Below, in pieces: positions 28,515 to 38,240 of a stretch of 64,000 nucleotides of DNA. Origin of the DNA: Acinetobacter sp. WC-141 (GTDB lineage: Bacteria; Pseudomonadota; Gammaproteobacteria; Pseudomonadales; Moraxellaceae); contig NZ_AMSS01000050.1 of the NCBI RefSeq assembly GCF_000313935.1, positions 1-64,000 of the forward strand. Direction: 5' to 3'. The notes under the pieces are model-generated. The model did not search any database. It had not been told where the DNA came from and saw only the letters and a program-made list of their open reading frames with translations. Within the stretch, counting starts at the first letter, position 1. Each line of letters begins with the position of its first letter. Made by a program: the position numbers and the translations under genes.

Positions 28515-29768
28515 ATGAATACACAAAATGATGCTTTCGCTGCATTGCGGTATCGAGACTTTTCTATCGTTACGATCAATCAGTTTTGCTTAACGCTCGC
28601 AATTTTGATTCAAGAAATTATTGTTGCCTATTCATTATATCAAATCACCAAAGACCCACTGACTTTAGGTTTAATCGGACTTGCAGAAGCTATTCCTTTT
28701 ATTGCCCTTTCTCTTTGGGGAGGCTATTTTGCAGATAGGTTTAATAAACAGATTATTATGAAAATCTGTTTATTTTTCTCGGTTCCGCTTCCTCTGGTTT
28801 TATGGTTACTTTTCCACTTACATGGTTTAGGCCATATCAGTGTTAATTTCCTTTCTTGGGGCATTTATGCTGTTATTTTTGGTTTAGGAACAATCCGCGG
28901 TTTCTACAATCCTTCTGCAACATCTTTAAAACCATTTTTAATTCCGCGCGAACTTTATGCAAATGGTGCGACATGGACAACGATTGGTTGGCAAAGTGGT
29001 GTAATTATTGGACCAATGTTGGGTGGTTTTATGCTTGCTTATTTAGGCCGGGAAACTAGCCTATTTAGTGTGGCTGCCTTACTTACTATTTGCTTTATTT
29101 TAATTAACTTATTGCACAAACGTAATTTCCCTAAAATTGAAACTGACAATGTTTTAAAAAGTTTAGGAGAAGGTTTCCGTTTTATCTGGAAAACCAAAAT
29201 TGTTCTTTGGGCGATTTCTCTTGATTTAGCTTCTGTTTTATTTGGCGGTGTTATCGCGTTATTACCAATTTTCGCAGAAGATATATTAAAAGTCGGCCCA
29301 GAAGGGCTTGGATATTTACGAGCAGCTCCATCTATTGGCGCACTTATCACCATGATTGCTTTGACTCGCTTTCCGCCAACTCAGCACGCATGGCGTAACA
29401 TGTTACTTGCTGTAGCAGGTTTCGGAATATTTACTATTCTATTCGCCTTCTCAAATAATATGTGGTTATCTCTTTTTGCTCTTGCTATGACAGGCGCATG
29501 TGACAGTATTTCTGTTGTTGTAAGACAAACTATTTTGCAAATTTTCCCACCAGAAAATATGCGAGGCCGCGTTGCTGCCGTAAACGGTATGTTTGTATCT
29601 TCGAGTAATGAATTAGGAGCCTTTGAATCAGGTTTAGCGGCTAAATATTTAGGCACGATTACCGCTACAATTTTTGGAGGCTGTATGACTTTGGTTGTTG
29701 TGACTTTCTGTTGGATCAAAACGAATGATCTATTTAAAGTTGATATCACCAAAAGTTCAGAAGATTAA
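28515..29768 (+). CDS. MFS transporter (EntS-like)
   Basis: 417 aa with about 12 hydrophobic segments. The N-terminus FAALRYRDFSIVTINQF and the loop GGYFADRFNKQIIMK resemble the EntS/MFS_3 branch of exporters, some of which export siderophores or drugs; the substrate cannot be read. LNPSATSLKPFLIPREL-type region (about 135-150) and FPPENMRGRVAAVNGMFVSSSNELGAFESGLAAK in the C-half are typical of this branch. Divergent from rpmI, single gene with its own terminator. Confidence 0.85.
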   Translation: MNTQNDAFAALRYRDFSIVTINQFCLTLAILIQEIIVAYSLYQITKDPLTLGLIGLAEAIPFIALSLWGGYFADRFNKQIIMKICLFFSVPLPLVLWLLFHLHGLGHISVNFLSWGIYAVIFGLGTIRGFYNPSATSLKPFLIPRELYANGATWTTIGWQSGVIIGPMLGGFMLAYLGRETSLFSVAALLTICFILINLLHKRNFPKIETDNVLKSLGEGFRFIWKTKIVLWAISLDLASVLFGGVIALLPIFAEDILKVGPEGLGYLRAAPSIGALITMIALTRFPPTQHAWRNMLLAVAGFGIFTILFAFSNNMWLSLFALAMTGACDSISVVVRQTILQIFPPENMRGRVAAVNGMFVSSSNELGAFESGLAAKYLGTITATIFGGCMTLVVVTFCWIKTNDLFKVDITKSSED

Positions 29769-29785
29769 TTTAAATAGTTATAAAT

Positions 29786-29807
29786 CAAAGCATCTTCGGA
29801 TGCTTTT
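29786..29807. terminator. terminator with UUCG loop after the MFS gene
   Basis: AAAGCATC (29786-29793), TTCG tetraloop, GATGCTTT (29798-29805) and T-run; it can serve both convergent genes. Confidence 0.88.
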
Positions 29808-29812
29808 TTATT

Positions 29813-30241
29813 TTAAATAAAACCCATCACCACCCAGTAAATAAACAAATAGCGCCCTGCTTTAGCAATAATGACAATACCAAGGAAGCGCCAAAAATTT
29901 TCTTTGAAGAGTCCAGCAACCAAAGTAATTGGGTCACCAATGATAGGCGCCCAACTCAAAAGCAAGGAGTAAAATCCATACTTATGATAAAAGCGTTGGG
30001 CTTGTTCTAAACGCTTTTCAGAAACAGGAAACCACTTATGGTGCTTAAATTGCTCTATCTTTAGGCCTAACCACCAATTGACACAAGAGCCCAATACATT
30101 ACCCAAAGTCGCTATGCTAACTAAAAGCAAAGCTGAATATTGTTCTTTCAATAATAAGGTGACCAATACCGCTTCAGACTGTAGAGGCAATAAAGTGGCA
30201 GCGCCAAAAGCACTGATAAAAAGCAAAAAGTAACTCAGCAT
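29813..30241 (-). CDS. YqaA-type small membrane protein (VTT/DedA-related)
   Basis: 142 aa from ATG 30241 (TTG 30247 would add two residues). Three to four hydrophobic segments (about 3-25, 36-56, 93-113, 118-140). The pattern LPLQSEAVL...GNVLGSCVNWWLG...RFYHKYGFYSLLLSWAPIIGDPITLVAGLF is that of the YqaA branch of the SNARE-associated/VTT superfamily. Distant members flip or move lipids; the role of YqaA is unknown. It lies between the convergent MFS gene and the GST gene. Confidence 0.8.
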   Translation of the reverse strand: MLSYFLLFISAFGAATLLPLQSEAVLVTLLLKEQYSALLLVSIATLGNVLGSCVNWWLGLKIEQFKHHKWFPVSEKRLEQAQRFYHKYGFYSLLLSWAPIIGDPITLVAGLFKENFWRFLGIVIIAKAGRYLFIYWVVMGFI

Positions 30242-30298
30242 AATCAATTACACCAAACGACTTTTCACTTTAAACATTTACTAAATCTAGGCAAGAAA

Positions 30299-30919
30299 TT
30301 AAGCTACTTTAATTGATAGTGCTTTCTGAACGGCTGGACGTGCTGTTAAGCGGACAATATATTCTTGTACGTATGGATAGTCTTCAATTTGAATACCTTG
30401 CCATTCATAACGTAAAATCCACGGCAAAATTGCCATGTCAGCAATAGAATATTCACCTGCAACAAACTTCTGACCAATTAATTGCTTATTAAGTACACCA
30501 TATAAACGTTTAGTCTCATTTACATAGCGCTCTATAGCATAGGGGATTTTTTCTGGGGCAAAACGATTGAAATGATGATTTTGCCCAAGCATAGGCCCTA
30601 AACCACCCATTTGCCACATAAGCCATTGCTCAACTTCAACTCGCTCTTGCTCATCGGCTGGATAAAATAACCCAGTTTTTCGACCTAAATATTGCAAGAT
30701 AGCACCCGATTCAAATATAGATATCGGCTCACCACGAGGTCCATTTTGATCCACAATCGCAGGAATTTTATTATTTGGGGAAATTTTCAGGAAATCTGGT
30801 TGAAATTGGTCATTCTCTAAAATATTGATTGGGTAAAGGGTGTAATCCAGTCCCATTTCTTCTAAGGCAATTGTGATTTTATGTCCATTGGGCGTTCCCC
30901 AATAATATAGATCAATCAT
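30299..30919 (-). CDS. glutathione S-transferase family protein (YfcG/Nu-class-like)
   Basis: 206 aa. N-terminal thioredoxin-like domain MIDLYYWGTPNGHKITIALEEMG with the TPNG motif of YfcG/YghU-type (Nu-class) enzymes, which act as disulfide-bond oxidoreductases using glutathione. NNKIPAIVD and FESGAILQYLGRK form the glutathione site (cis-Pro and ESxAI). The C-terminal helical domain has VEQWLMWQMGGLGPMLGQNHHF and the capping motif YSIADMAILPWI. Monocistronic as far as can be seen. Confidence 0.9.
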   Translation of the reverse strand: MIDLYYWGTPNGHKITIALEEMGLDYTLYPINILENDQFQPDFLKISPNNKIPAIVDQNGPRGEPISIFESGAILQYLGRKTGLFYPADEQERVEVEQWLMWQMGGLGPMLGQNHHFNRFAPEKIPYAIERYVNETKRLYGVLNKQLIGQKFVAGEYSIADMAILPWILRYEWQGIQIEDYPYVQEYIVRLTARPAVQKALSIKVA

Positions 30920-31112
30920 TCTATTTTCCTATTCATCGTTATCATGACTGCGTCTTGCGTTATATCATGTTTTAAGAGAGACGATTAGATTTCCAACACT
31001 AAAAAATACATAAAATTCGTGAATTGAATTTCTTAAAAAAATACACCAATTGTCGTAAATAAAACTGAATAGAGAAAAGTTAAATGATCTTTTTTTATTG
31101 TTATGAGGATAT

Positions 31113-31143
31113 AAAAAAGCACTGCTTTTGCAGTGCTTTTTTT
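31113..31143 (-). terminator. terminator after infC
   Basis: AAAAAAGCACTGC (31113-31125), loop TTTT, GCAGTGCTTTTTT (31130-31142), directly beyond the leftward infC stop at 31149. Confidence 0.9.
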
Positions 31144-31148
31144 GAGTA

Positions 31149-31700
31149 TTACTTTTTCTTTTTCGGTCCAAGTAACATACCCATTTGACGGCCTTCCATT
31201 TTCGGTGCTTGTTCCACAACCCCAAACTCAGCTACATCTGCTTCAATTTTTTGCAATTGAGCTAAGCCAAGCTGTTGATGAGCCATTTCACGACCACGGA
31301 AACGTAAAGTGATCTTCACTTTGTTTCCTTCTTCAAGGAATTTCAAAATAGCACGAAGCTTAACTTGATAATCACCAACATCAGTTGCAGGGCGCAGTTT
31401 GATTTCCTTCACTTGCACTTGATGCTGTTTTTTCTTCGCATCTTTTTGCTTCTGCTTAAGGTCAAACAAGTGCTTGTTGTAATCCATAATTTTACAAACA
31501 GGCGGCTCGGCGTTTGCAACGATCTCAACAAGATCAAGTTCAACCTCTTCAGCAGCACGCAGTGCTTCACTTAATGAAACAATTCCTTTTTGCTCACCTT
31601 CAGCACCGACGAGGCGTACTTCTTTTGCACGGATCTCATCGTTAATTGCTGGACGGTTGCTTTTTGCACCTTGTTGTTGGTTACGGTCAGGCTGTTTAAT
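31149..31700 (-). CDS. infC: translation initiation factor IF-3 (ATT start codon)
   Basis: 183 aa from ATT 31700. IF-3 binds the 30S subunit, checks start-codon pairing and keeps subunits apart. A search limited to ATG would begin at M72 (31487) and lose the N-domain. Reading in frame upstream gives IKQPDRN...[21 protein letters not shown], the conserved IF-3 N-terminus. It opens with ATT AAA, as E. coli infC does. A GGAG lies eight bases before it, inside the last thrS codons, and the thrS stop is 5 bp upstream. The C-domain has [18 protein letters not shown] and [15 protein letters not shown] starts allow IF-3 to repress its own synthesis. Confidence 0.95.
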   Translation of the reverse strand: MKQPDRNQQQGAKSNRPAINDEIRAKEVRLVGAEGEQKGIVSLSEALRAAEEVELDLVEIVANAEPPVCKIMDYNKHLFDLKQKQKDAKKKQHQVQVKEIKLRPATDVGDYQVKLRAILKFLEEGNKVKITLRFRGREMAHQQLGLAQLQKIEADVAEFGVVEQAPKMEGRQMGMLLGPKKKK

Positions 31701-31705
31701 CTTTC

Positions 31706-33628
31706 TTACTCCACAATATACCGGCCGCGTTCGGCGACGGCAGACTTCACTAAGTCAATGAATGCATCTACTGACATAGTACCTAAATTTTTTCCTGAGC
31801 GCGTACGTACATTCACTGTACCTTCTTCAACTTCTCGATCACCAAGAACTAACAGGTAAGGAATACGCTCTAGAGTACGCTCACGAATCTTAAATCCGAT
31901 TTTTTCGTTTCTCAAGTCAGAAATAGCACGAAGACCATTTTCTTTGAGTTTTGCTACGACTTTCTCACAAGCTTCAGCTTGAGAGTCAGTAATATTCATA
32001 ACACATGCTTGTAACGGCGACAACCAAGGTGGCATGAAACCAGCGTAGTGTTCAATTAGTATACCAATAAAACGTTCAAAACTGCCAAGAATTGCACGAT
32101 GCAACATAACAGGCTGATCACGATCATTGTCTTCAGTCACGTAAGAAGCATCTAAACGTTCTGGTAAATTGAAGTCACACTGAATAGTACCACATTGCCA
32201 TACACGTCCGAGACAGTCTTTCAATGAGAATTCAATTTTCGGACCGTAGAACGCGCCCTCACCTGGTTGTAATTCCCACTCAAGTCCCGCTGCATCTAAA
32301 GCATCTGCTAAAGATTTCTCAGCCATATCCCAAAGCGCATCATCACCCACACGTTTTTCTGGACGTGTAGAAAGTTTCATTTGCACTTCTTCAAAGCCAA
32401 AATCTTTATAAACATCAAGTGTCAGTTTAATAAAGTCTGCAACTTCTTGACCGATTTGTTCTTTCGTACAGAAGATATGAGCATCATCTTGTGTAAAGCC
32501 ACGTACACGCATAATACCGTGTAAAGAACCAGATGGTTCATTACGATGGCAAGAACCAAACTCTGCCAAACGAATTGGCAAATCACGGTAAGACTTCAAA
32601 CCTTGGTTGAAAACTTGCACGTGACATGGGCAGTTCATTGGTTTAACCGCATAATTACGACTTTCAGAATGAGTCGTAAACATGTTGTCAGCGTAGTTTG
32701 CCGCATGACCTGATTTTTCCCAAAGCGTAAAATCTACGATTTGCGGTGTTTTAATCTCAAGGTAACCATTGTCTTGCTGAACTTTACGCATGTATTGTTC
32801 AAGAACTTGATAAATCGTCCAACCATTTGGATGCCAGAACACCATACCTGGTGCTTCTTCTTGCATATGGAACAAGTCTAAAGCTTTACCAATTTTACGG
32901 TGGTCGCGTTTTTCAGCTTCTTCAATACGCTTAATGTATGCAGCAAGCTGTTTCTTATCAGCCCATGCTGTACCATAAATACGTTGAAGCTGTTCATTCT
33001 TCGCATCGCCACGCCAGTAAGCGCCAGAGATTTTTGTCAGCTTGAATGATTTTAAGAATTTGGTGTTTGGTACGTGTGGACCACGGCACATGTCCAAATA
33101 GTCTTGATGGTAGTACAAGCCCATTTGTGTTTCTTCTGGCATGTCTGCAATCAAGCGTAATTTGTATTCTTCGCCACGTGCAGTAAATTCAGCAATTACT
33201 TCATCACGTGGTGTCATTTTTTTAACGACATCGTAATCTTGATCGATAAGCTTTTTCATACGCTCTTCGATCGCTGCCATATCGTCTAATGTAAACGGAC
33301 GAGGCATCCAGATGTCGTAGTAAAAACCTTCTTCAATGACTGGACCAATCACCATCTTGGCTTCAGGGAATAGCTGTTTAACAGCGTGTCCTACAAGGTG
33401 CGCGCAAGAATGGCGAATGATTTCAAGACCTTCTTCATCTTTTGGAGTGATAATTTGTAAGGTTGAATCTTCGGTAATTAAGTCACATGCATCAACTAAG
33501 CGATCATTTACTCGTCCGGCAACAGTATTCTTTGCTAGACCGGGCCCAATACTTTGGGCAACTTCCATAACAGATACGGCATGATCAAAACTCTTTTGAT
33601 CGCCATTTGGCAATGTGATAATTGGCAT
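31706..33628 (-). CDS. thrS: threonyl-tRNA synthetase
   Basis: 640 aa, standard. TGS domain (1-62), N2 editing domain with [19 protein letters not shown] (HxxxH at about 73-77) and CRGPHVPNT. Class II core: motif 1 region near EKSGHAANY, zinc ligands including [10 protein letters not shown], motif 2 [31 protein letters not shown], motif 3 [20 protein letters not shown]-terminal anticodon-binding domain ends in RGRYIVE. Start supported by AAGGA at about 33637-33641. infC follows after 5 bp, so the two are cotranscribed. Confidence 0.98.
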   Translation of the reverse strand: MPIITLPNGDQKSFDHAVSVMEVAQSIGPGLAKNTVAGRVNDRLVDACDLITEDSTLQIITPKDEEGLEIIRHSCAHLVGHAVKQLFPEAKMVIGPVIEEGFYYDIWMPRPFTLDDMAAIEERMKKLIDQDYDVVKKMTPRDEVIAEFTARGEEYKLRLIADMPEETQMGLYYHQDYLDMCRGPHVPNTKFLKSFKLTKISGAYWRGDAKNEQLQRIYGTAWADKKQLAAYIKRIEEAEKRDHRKIGKALDLFHMQEEAPGMVFWHPNGWTIYQVLEQYMRKVQQDNGYLEIKTPQIVDFTLWEKSGHAANYADNMFTTHSESRNYAVKPMNCPCHVQVFNQGLKSYRDLPIRLAEFGSCHRNEPSGSLHGIMRVRGFTQDDAHIFCTKEQIGQEVADFIKLTLDVYKDFGFEEVQMKLSTRPEKRVGDDALWDMAEKSLADALDAAGLEWELQPGEGAFYGPKIEFSLKDCLGRVWQCGTIQCDFNLPERLDASYVTEDNDRDQPVMLHRAILGSFERFIGILIEHYAGFMPPWLSPLQACVMNITDSQAEACEKVVAKLKENGLRAISDLRNEKIGFKIRERTLERIPYLLVLGDREVEEGTVNVRTRSGKNLGTMSVDAFIDLVKSAVAERGRYIVE

Positions 33629-34023
33629 AAAAAAATCCTTAAGGAGTGATGCCCTATACGAAGGAGCATTTCACCGCGAGATTATGATCGAGGCGAACCT
33701 CAAAATATAAAAACGGTGTAAAGCAAAATTAAAAAAACCTGAAAGATTTTACACTTGTTCAAGCAAAGTGAAAACCTTTGAACCCATAAAATCATAAATA
33801 CATTTTGCTTATCAGGTAAACAGCAATAAATGACTTAAAAAATATATTGGGAAGATTTTTTAAACACGCTCAACGCAAGTGGTTTAAGATGAAGAAAATA
33901 GCATTTTTGCTCATTTTCTGACTGAAGGGTATTTCTCTTTAAGACTAAAGCATAGATGCTTTGATGAGTATTAAGTCATATTTTCAAAGAATGAATTAAA
34001 AATAGAACACGGAGTTGTTTACC
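33629..34023. other. 395-bp intergenic region between thrS and acyl-CoA ligase
   Basis: Carries the divergent control regions of thrS and the acyl-CoA ligase. Positions 33650-33715 are less AT-rich and hold GAGGTTCGCCTC on the minus strand, a 5-bp hairpin that could be part of a thrS leader structure. One clear dyad lies at 33947-33962. No gene is seen. Confidence 0.5.
33947..33962. promoter_or_regulatory. 16-bp dyad upstream of the acyl-CoA ligase
   Basis: AAAGCAT (33947-33953), two bases, ATGCTTT (33956-33962), about 60 bp before the coding start. The form suits a dimeric repressor such as a TetR-type fatty-acid regulator, but the binder is unknown. Confidence 0.3.
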
Positions 34024-35661
34024 ATGGTTAGTGCTTATGATGAATTACCACGCACACCCGCAAACTTTGTTGCATTATCACCGCTACGCTACTTAGAACG
34101 TGCAGCTTATATTTATCCAAATCAAGCTTCGATTATTCATGGTAAACGCCAAATTTCATGGAAAGAAACTTACCAACGGTGTTGCCAATTTGCTTCTCAG
34201 CTCAAACAACTGGGAATTGAAAAAAATGATACGGTATCAGTCTTATTGCCAAATATTCCAGCCATGGTTGAAGCACATTTTGCAGTTCCGATGGCTGGTG
34301 CCGTACTCAATACACTCAATACACGCTTAGATGCAAAAACAATAGCTTTCATGCTTGAACATGCTGAAAGCAAAGTACTGTTGGTTGACCCTGAATTTGT
34401 TAATTTGGCAAGAGAAGCTCTCTCTCTTATTCCGGACCAACACATTATTGTGATTGACGTAGCTGATGATGAATATGAAGGTGAAAATCAGTTTATCGGA
34501 TCTTTTGAATATGAAGAATGGATTGCCCAAGGCGACATTAACTTTACTTGGCATTTACCAGAAGATGAATGGGATGCAATTAGCTTAAACTACACATCCG
34601 GAACTACAGGTAATCCTAAAGGCGTTGTTTATCATCATCGTGGGGCTTACCTCAATGCTGCAAGTAATATATTGGCCTGCGGAATGAAACCTCGCGCTGT
34701 GTATTTATGGACATTACCGCTTTTCCATTGTAATGGCTGGTGTTTCGCATGGAGTATCGCTGCCAGCGGTGGAACCAATATTTGTTTACGCAAAGTCGAC
34801 CCAGAATTAGTCATGCAACTCATTGCAGAACATAAAGTTGATTATTTCTGTGGTGCACCTATTGTTCTTTCGATGATTATTAACTTACCTAAAGAAAAAC
34901 AAACTAACTTTGACCACCATGTTGAAGTAATGGTTGCCGGAGCAGCTCCCCCTGTCGCTATTATTGAAGGCATGCGAAATATGGGAATTAATGTGAACCA
35001 TGTGTATGGCTTAACAGAAACCTATGGTCCTTCTGCCTTATGTGCTTCGCAATCGGGATGGAATGAGCTTTCAATTGCCGAGCAAGCTCAGCTTCATTCT
35101 CGTCAAGGTGTACCTTATCCTTTGCAAGACAGTATGCGTGTGTTAGACCCAGAAACGATGCAGCCTGTACCCAATGATGGGCAAACTATGGGAGAAATAA
35201 TGTTTCGTGGCAATATTGTCATGAAAGGATATTTAAAGAATCCCCAAGCCACCCAAGAAGCTTTTGCTGGCGGATGGTTCCACACGGGAGATTTAGCCGT
35301 TTTCCATCCTGATGGTTATGCAAAAATTACTGATCGCTCGAAAGACATTATTATTTCAGGTGGAGAAAATATTTCATCTCTAGAAGTAGAAGATGTTTTA
35401 TATAAACACCCCGCTGTTTTAACCGCTGCGGTAGTGGCTAAACCCGATGCTCGTTGGCAAGAAGTGCCATGTGCTTTTATTGAATTAAAGATGGGTGCGA
35501 CAGCAACGCCTGAAGAAATTATTGCACATTGCCAAAAAGAATTAGCACGCTTTAAAGTTCCTAAAGATGTGGTCATTACAGAAATTCCAAAAACATCGAC
35601 CGGCAAATTACAAAAGTTTATTTTGCGTGAATGGGCAAAAGAACGCGCAGAAAATATATAG
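34024..35661 (+). CDS. acyl-CoA synthetase (AMP-forming, medium/long-chain type)
   Basis: 545 aa from ATG 34024, nine bases after GGAG; a TTG at 34015 abuts that site and is rejected. Activates a carboxylic acid to acyl-CoA through an acyl-adenylate. The P-loop is YTSGTTGNPKGVVYHHRGAYL (about 196-216), then HVYGLTETYGPSA, the FHTGDLAV motif, ITDRSKDIIISGGENISSLEVED (hinge) and the C-terminal catalytic Lys in PKTSTGKLQKFILRE. Overall it resembles the medium-chain fatty-acid ligase branch (AlkK-like). The exact chain length is not readable. Single gene with its own terminator. Confidence 0.92.
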   Translation: MVSAYDELPRTPANFVALSPLRYLERAAYIYPNQASIIHGKRQISWKETYQRCCQFASQLKQLGIEKNDTVSVLLPNIPAMVEAHFAVPMAGAVLNTLNTRLDAKTIAFMLEHAESKVLLVDPEFVNLAREALSLIPDQHIIVIDVADDEYEGENQFIGSFEYEEWIAQGDINFTWHLPEDEWDAISLNYTSGTTGNPKGVVYHHRGAYLNAASNILACGMKPRAVYLWTLPLFHCNGWCFAWSIAASGGTNICLRKVDPELVMQLIAEHKVDYFCGAPIVLSMIINLPKEKQTNFDHHVEVMVAGAAPPVAIIEGMRNMGINVNHVYGLTETYGPSALCASQSGWNELSIAEQAQLHSRQGVPYPLQDSMRVLDPETMQPVPNDGQTMGEIMFRGNIVMKGYLKNPQATQEAFAGGWFHTGDLAVFHPDGYAKITDRSKDIIISGGENISSLEVEDVLYKHPAVLTAAVVAKPDARWQEVPCAFIELKMGATATPEEIIAHCQKELARFKVPKDVVITEIPKTSTGKLQKFILREWAKERAENI

Positions 35662-35663
35662 AT

Positions 35664-35696
35664 AAAAAAAGCGACGCTTTGAGCGTCGCTTTTTTA
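35664..35696. terminator. bidirectional terminator between acyl-CoA ligase and darP
   Basis: AAAAAAAGCGACGCT (35664-35678), loop TTG, AGCGTCGCTTTTTTT (35682-35696). Confidence 0.92.
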
Positions 35697-35707
35697 TTTA
35701 AGTGCAT

Positions 35708-36244
35708 TTAGCCTTGATCAGACAATAATGCAATTTGCTGCACATAGTTAACAAATTTAACTTTTGATGCCTCAATATCTGCTTCACTCGCCTGTTGAGT
35801 TTTATCGCGATTGATTCTCAACACATGCTGACGCAAGGTATGACGTTCCGATGCATTATAAATTTTACTAAATTCATTAATTGCAGGATCACCCTGTTCA
35901 ATCATGCGGTCAACCCAACGCATTAATTGAGCCTGTCTTTTTGCGCCTTGTTGCGGAGTTAAATAAGACAAAATAATCGTCTCATCTTCATTGCGCAATA
36001 ACTTACCAATACGTTGAAATTGGCGACGACGTGCTTCAAAAGAACTAATGTTCTGCACTTCCATTAAAGCATCAATTAAACGCTCATCAACTGGAAGTTT
36101 CTGAATTTGTTTAATAGAAAGTTGTGCGAGTTGCTCACCTAAAGCAGCCATGCGTTGCACTGCTTTTTTCTGTTCAGTTTTACTTGCACGTCCTTCTAAA
36201 GAACCGAAATCTTCTTCAGTATAACGTTGGGAACCACGTGCCAC
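35708..36244 (-). CDS. darP: DarP (YjgA), ribosome-associated protein
   Basis: 178 aa, DUF615 family. In E. coli this protein binds the late 50S precursor and aids peptidyl-transferase-centre maturation. The charged N-terminus (SQRYTEEDFGSLEGRASKTEQKKAVQRMAALGEQL) and RLIDALMEVQNISSFEARRRQFQRIGKLLR are the family hallmarks. It begins 2 bp after the ptsO stop, completing the run rapZ-ptsO-darP. Confidence 0.93.
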   Translation of the reverse strand: MARGSQRYTEEDFGSLEGRASKTEQKKAVQRMAALGEQLAQLSIKQIQKLPVDERLIDALMEVQNISSFEARRRQFQRIGKLLRNEDETIILSYLTPQQGAKRQAQLMRWVDRMIEQGDPAINEFSKIYNASERHTLRQHVLRINRDKTQQASEADIEASKVKFVNYVQQIALLSDQG

Positions 36245-36246
36245 GA

Positions 36247-36516
36247 TTAATCTGCCTCATAAAATTTTGCTGCGAATAACGCCTGTACTTCATTTAATGC
36301 CTGTTCTTCATCGGTGCCATCAATGACCAATCGCAAAGTGGTCCCTTTACCTGCACCTAACATCAGCAAAGACATAATATTTTTTGCATCTACCAAATGA
36401 TCGCCTTTTCCAATCTGGATCGACGAACGAAACTTTGTAGTGACCTCTATCAGTTTTCCTGATGCACGAGCATGTAAACCGAGTTTATTAATTACATCAA
36501 CAGTTGTGTCTATCAT
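36247..36516 (-). CDS. ptsO: NPr, HPr-like phosphocarrier of the nitrogen phosphotransferase system
   Basis: 89 aa from ATG 36516, which overlaps the rapZ stop as ATGA; upstream in-frame codons are not family-like. Takes phosphate from EI-Ntr on the active-site His15 ([13 protein letters not shown]) and passes it to EIIA-Ntr. The second HPr motif, [25 protein letters not shown], has the Ser46-region typical of NPr. rapZ-npr order matches the end of the E. coli rpoN cluster, but rpoN, hpf and ptsN are not here. NPr of A. baumannii is reported to interact with GigB (gene at 2727-3248). Confidence 0.94.
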   Translation of the reverse strand: MIDTTVDVINKLGLHARASGKLIEVTTKFRSSIQIGKGDHLVDAKNIMSLLMLGAGKGTTLRLVIDGTDEEQALNEVQALFAAKFYEAD

Positions 36517-37364
36517 GACCAGTGCTTCATTTCTCTGTGTAAGACCTGAACAGACCATTCTGCCTCAAGTGCTTGTTTTAGTCTATCTACGATATAAACC
36601 GAACGATGTTGACCTCCAGTGCAACCAATAGAAATCGTCATATAGTGACGATGTCCTTCAGCAAATGCTGGAAGCCATTTTTTTAAGAAGTGAAGAATAT
36701 CATCAAACATTTCGTTTGCTTGGGGACTTGCTTCTAAAAATTGTCTTACTGGCTCATCCAAACCAGAAAAACGTCTTAATTCTAAATCCCAATGGGGATT
36801 TGGTAAATGCCGTACATCAAAAACATAGTCGGCATCTAAAGGAATACCATGTTTATATCCAAAGGACTGCAATATGACAATAAGCTTATCTGACTGCCCT
36901 AATTTAGACAGTAAAATATGCTTTAAATCATGAACGCTTTTATCCGTTGTATCAATGTGAACCGTAGCGCGGAACTGGATAGGAAGCAGCAACTGCTTTT
37001 CTTCATGAATACATTGCAACAGGCTTTTAAAACGGTTAGCGAGTGGATGTGGACGACGTGATGCACTAAAACGTGCAATCAAATCCTGATCTTGCGTAGT
37101 CAGATAAATAACATCAACAGTGCCATGTCTTTGTAATTGCTCAAAAACATGGTCGAACTCTTGCATATCTGCCCGAGTACTTCTCACATCCACACCTAAA
37201 GCTAATTGTTCCAGATTATTTTCATGATCAAGCTTTGCTACAATTTCAGGCAGCAATGCCAAAGGCAAATTATCAATACAGTAATAGCCCAAATCTTCTA
37301 ATACTTGAAGGGCTGAAGATTTTCCTGAACCAGACTGTCCTGTCACGATAAGTATACGCTTCAT
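36513..37364 (-). CDS. rapZ: RapZ, nucleotide-binding RNase adapter protein
   Basis: 283 aa, standard. P-loop protein; in E. coli it senses glucosamine-6-phosphate and guides RNase E to the small RNA GlmZ. Walker A GQSGSGKS (9-16), [26 protein letters not shown] (Walker B-like) and the C-terminal domain [26 protein letters not shown]...[13 protein letters not shown]. Translationally coupled with ptsO. It lies 24 bp after panC. Confidence 0.95.
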   Translation of the reverse strand: MKRILIVTGQSGSGKSSALQVLEDLGYYCIDNLPLALLPEIVAKLDHENNLEQLALGVDVRSTRADMQEFDHVFEQLQRHGTVDVIYLTTQDQDLIARFSASRRPHPLANRFKSLLQCIHEEKQLLLPIQFRATVHIDTTDKSVHDLKHILLSKLGQSDKLIVILQSFGYKHGIPLDADYVFDVRHLPNPHWDLELRRFSGLDEPVRQFLEASPQANEMFDDILHFLKKWLPAFAEGHRHYMTISIGCTGGQHRSVYIVDRLKQALEAEWSVQVLHREMKHWS

Positions 37365-37388
37365 GGCATGGCTGTCCTTTGATCTCTT

Positions 37389-38237
37389 TTATTGGGGTGT
37401 AAAGGCGACTTCTAAATTATCAATCAAACGTGTTGCTCCCAGTTTTGCCGCGACAAATAACACAATATCACGATCAAATTGAGTAGCAGGTAACAGATTT
37501 GTCTGACGAGCTTCGACATAATCAACAACAAAACCATTATCTGTCAACTGAGTTTTGATATCTTCTATAACTTGTTGCAAATCTTTGCCTTGATGTAACT
37601 GTTGCTCAGCGTGCTTCAAACTTTGATAAATAACCGGAGCCACCTGACGGTGCTCAGCACTTAAATAACCATTTCTTGAGCTAAGTGCCAAACCATCTGC
37701 TGCGCGAACAATTGGTACACCAATTACTTCTAAAGGAATATTTAAATCTTGTACAAACTGGCGAATAACGGCTAACTGCTGGTAATCTTTTTGTCCAAAG
37801 AAAGCGTAGTTCGGTTGCACAATATTAAAAAGCTTAGTTACAACCAAAGCTACACCATCAAAATGTCCTGGACGTGAACTACCGCATAAAGCATCGGTAA
37901 TCTGGCTGACACTAATGTTAGTTAAGCGCGGTTGTGTACCGTACATTTGCTCAACTGATGGCGCAAAAATAATGTCACAGCCGACATCGGCAAGTAGACG
38001 ACTATCTTGCTCTAAAGTACGAGGATAGTTGTCAAAATCTTCGCCCGGTCCAAATTGAGTCGGATTTACAAAGATGCTTACAACCACAACATCACATAGC
38101 TTTTTCGCTTCACGAACAAGAGTGAGATGTCCTTCATGTAGATTTCCCATGGTTGGGACAAAACCAATAATTTTACGTGCAGCTCTAGCAGGATTTAAAG
38201 AAGCTGCAAGACCTTGTATGGTGGTTTCTGTTTTCAT
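37389..38237 (-). CDS. panC: pantothenate synthetase
   Basis: 282 aa. Joins pantoate and beta-alanine using ATP. Motifs: [21 protein letters not shown] (HIGH-like), [34 protein letters not shown] and [12 protein letters not shown] (KMSKS-like). It is 3 bp after panB, forming the usual panBC pair. Confidence 0.97.
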   Translation of the reverse strand: MKTETTIQGLAASLNPARAARKIIGFVPTMGNLHEGHLTLVREAKKLCDVVVVSIFVNPTQFGPGEDFDNYPRTLEQDSRLLADVGCDIIFAPSVEQMYGTQPRLTNISVSQITDALCGSSRPGHFDGVALVVTKLFNIVQPNYAFFGQKDYQQLAVIRQFVQDLNIPLEVIGVPIVRAADGLALSSRNGYLSAEHRQVAPVIYQSLKHAEQQLHQGKDLQQVIEDIKTQLTDNGFVVDYVEARQTNLLPATQFDRDIVLFVAAKLGATRLIDNLEVAFTPQ

Positions 38238-38240
38238 GAA

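Noticed and set aside
30965..31225. 86-codon leftward frame across the infC terminator
   Set aside because: It overlaps infC and its terminator and shows no protein-like pattern.
31149..31487. 112-aa version of infC starting at ATG
   Set aside because: It would lack the conserved IF-3 N-domain, which is encoded in frame upstream from ATT 31700.
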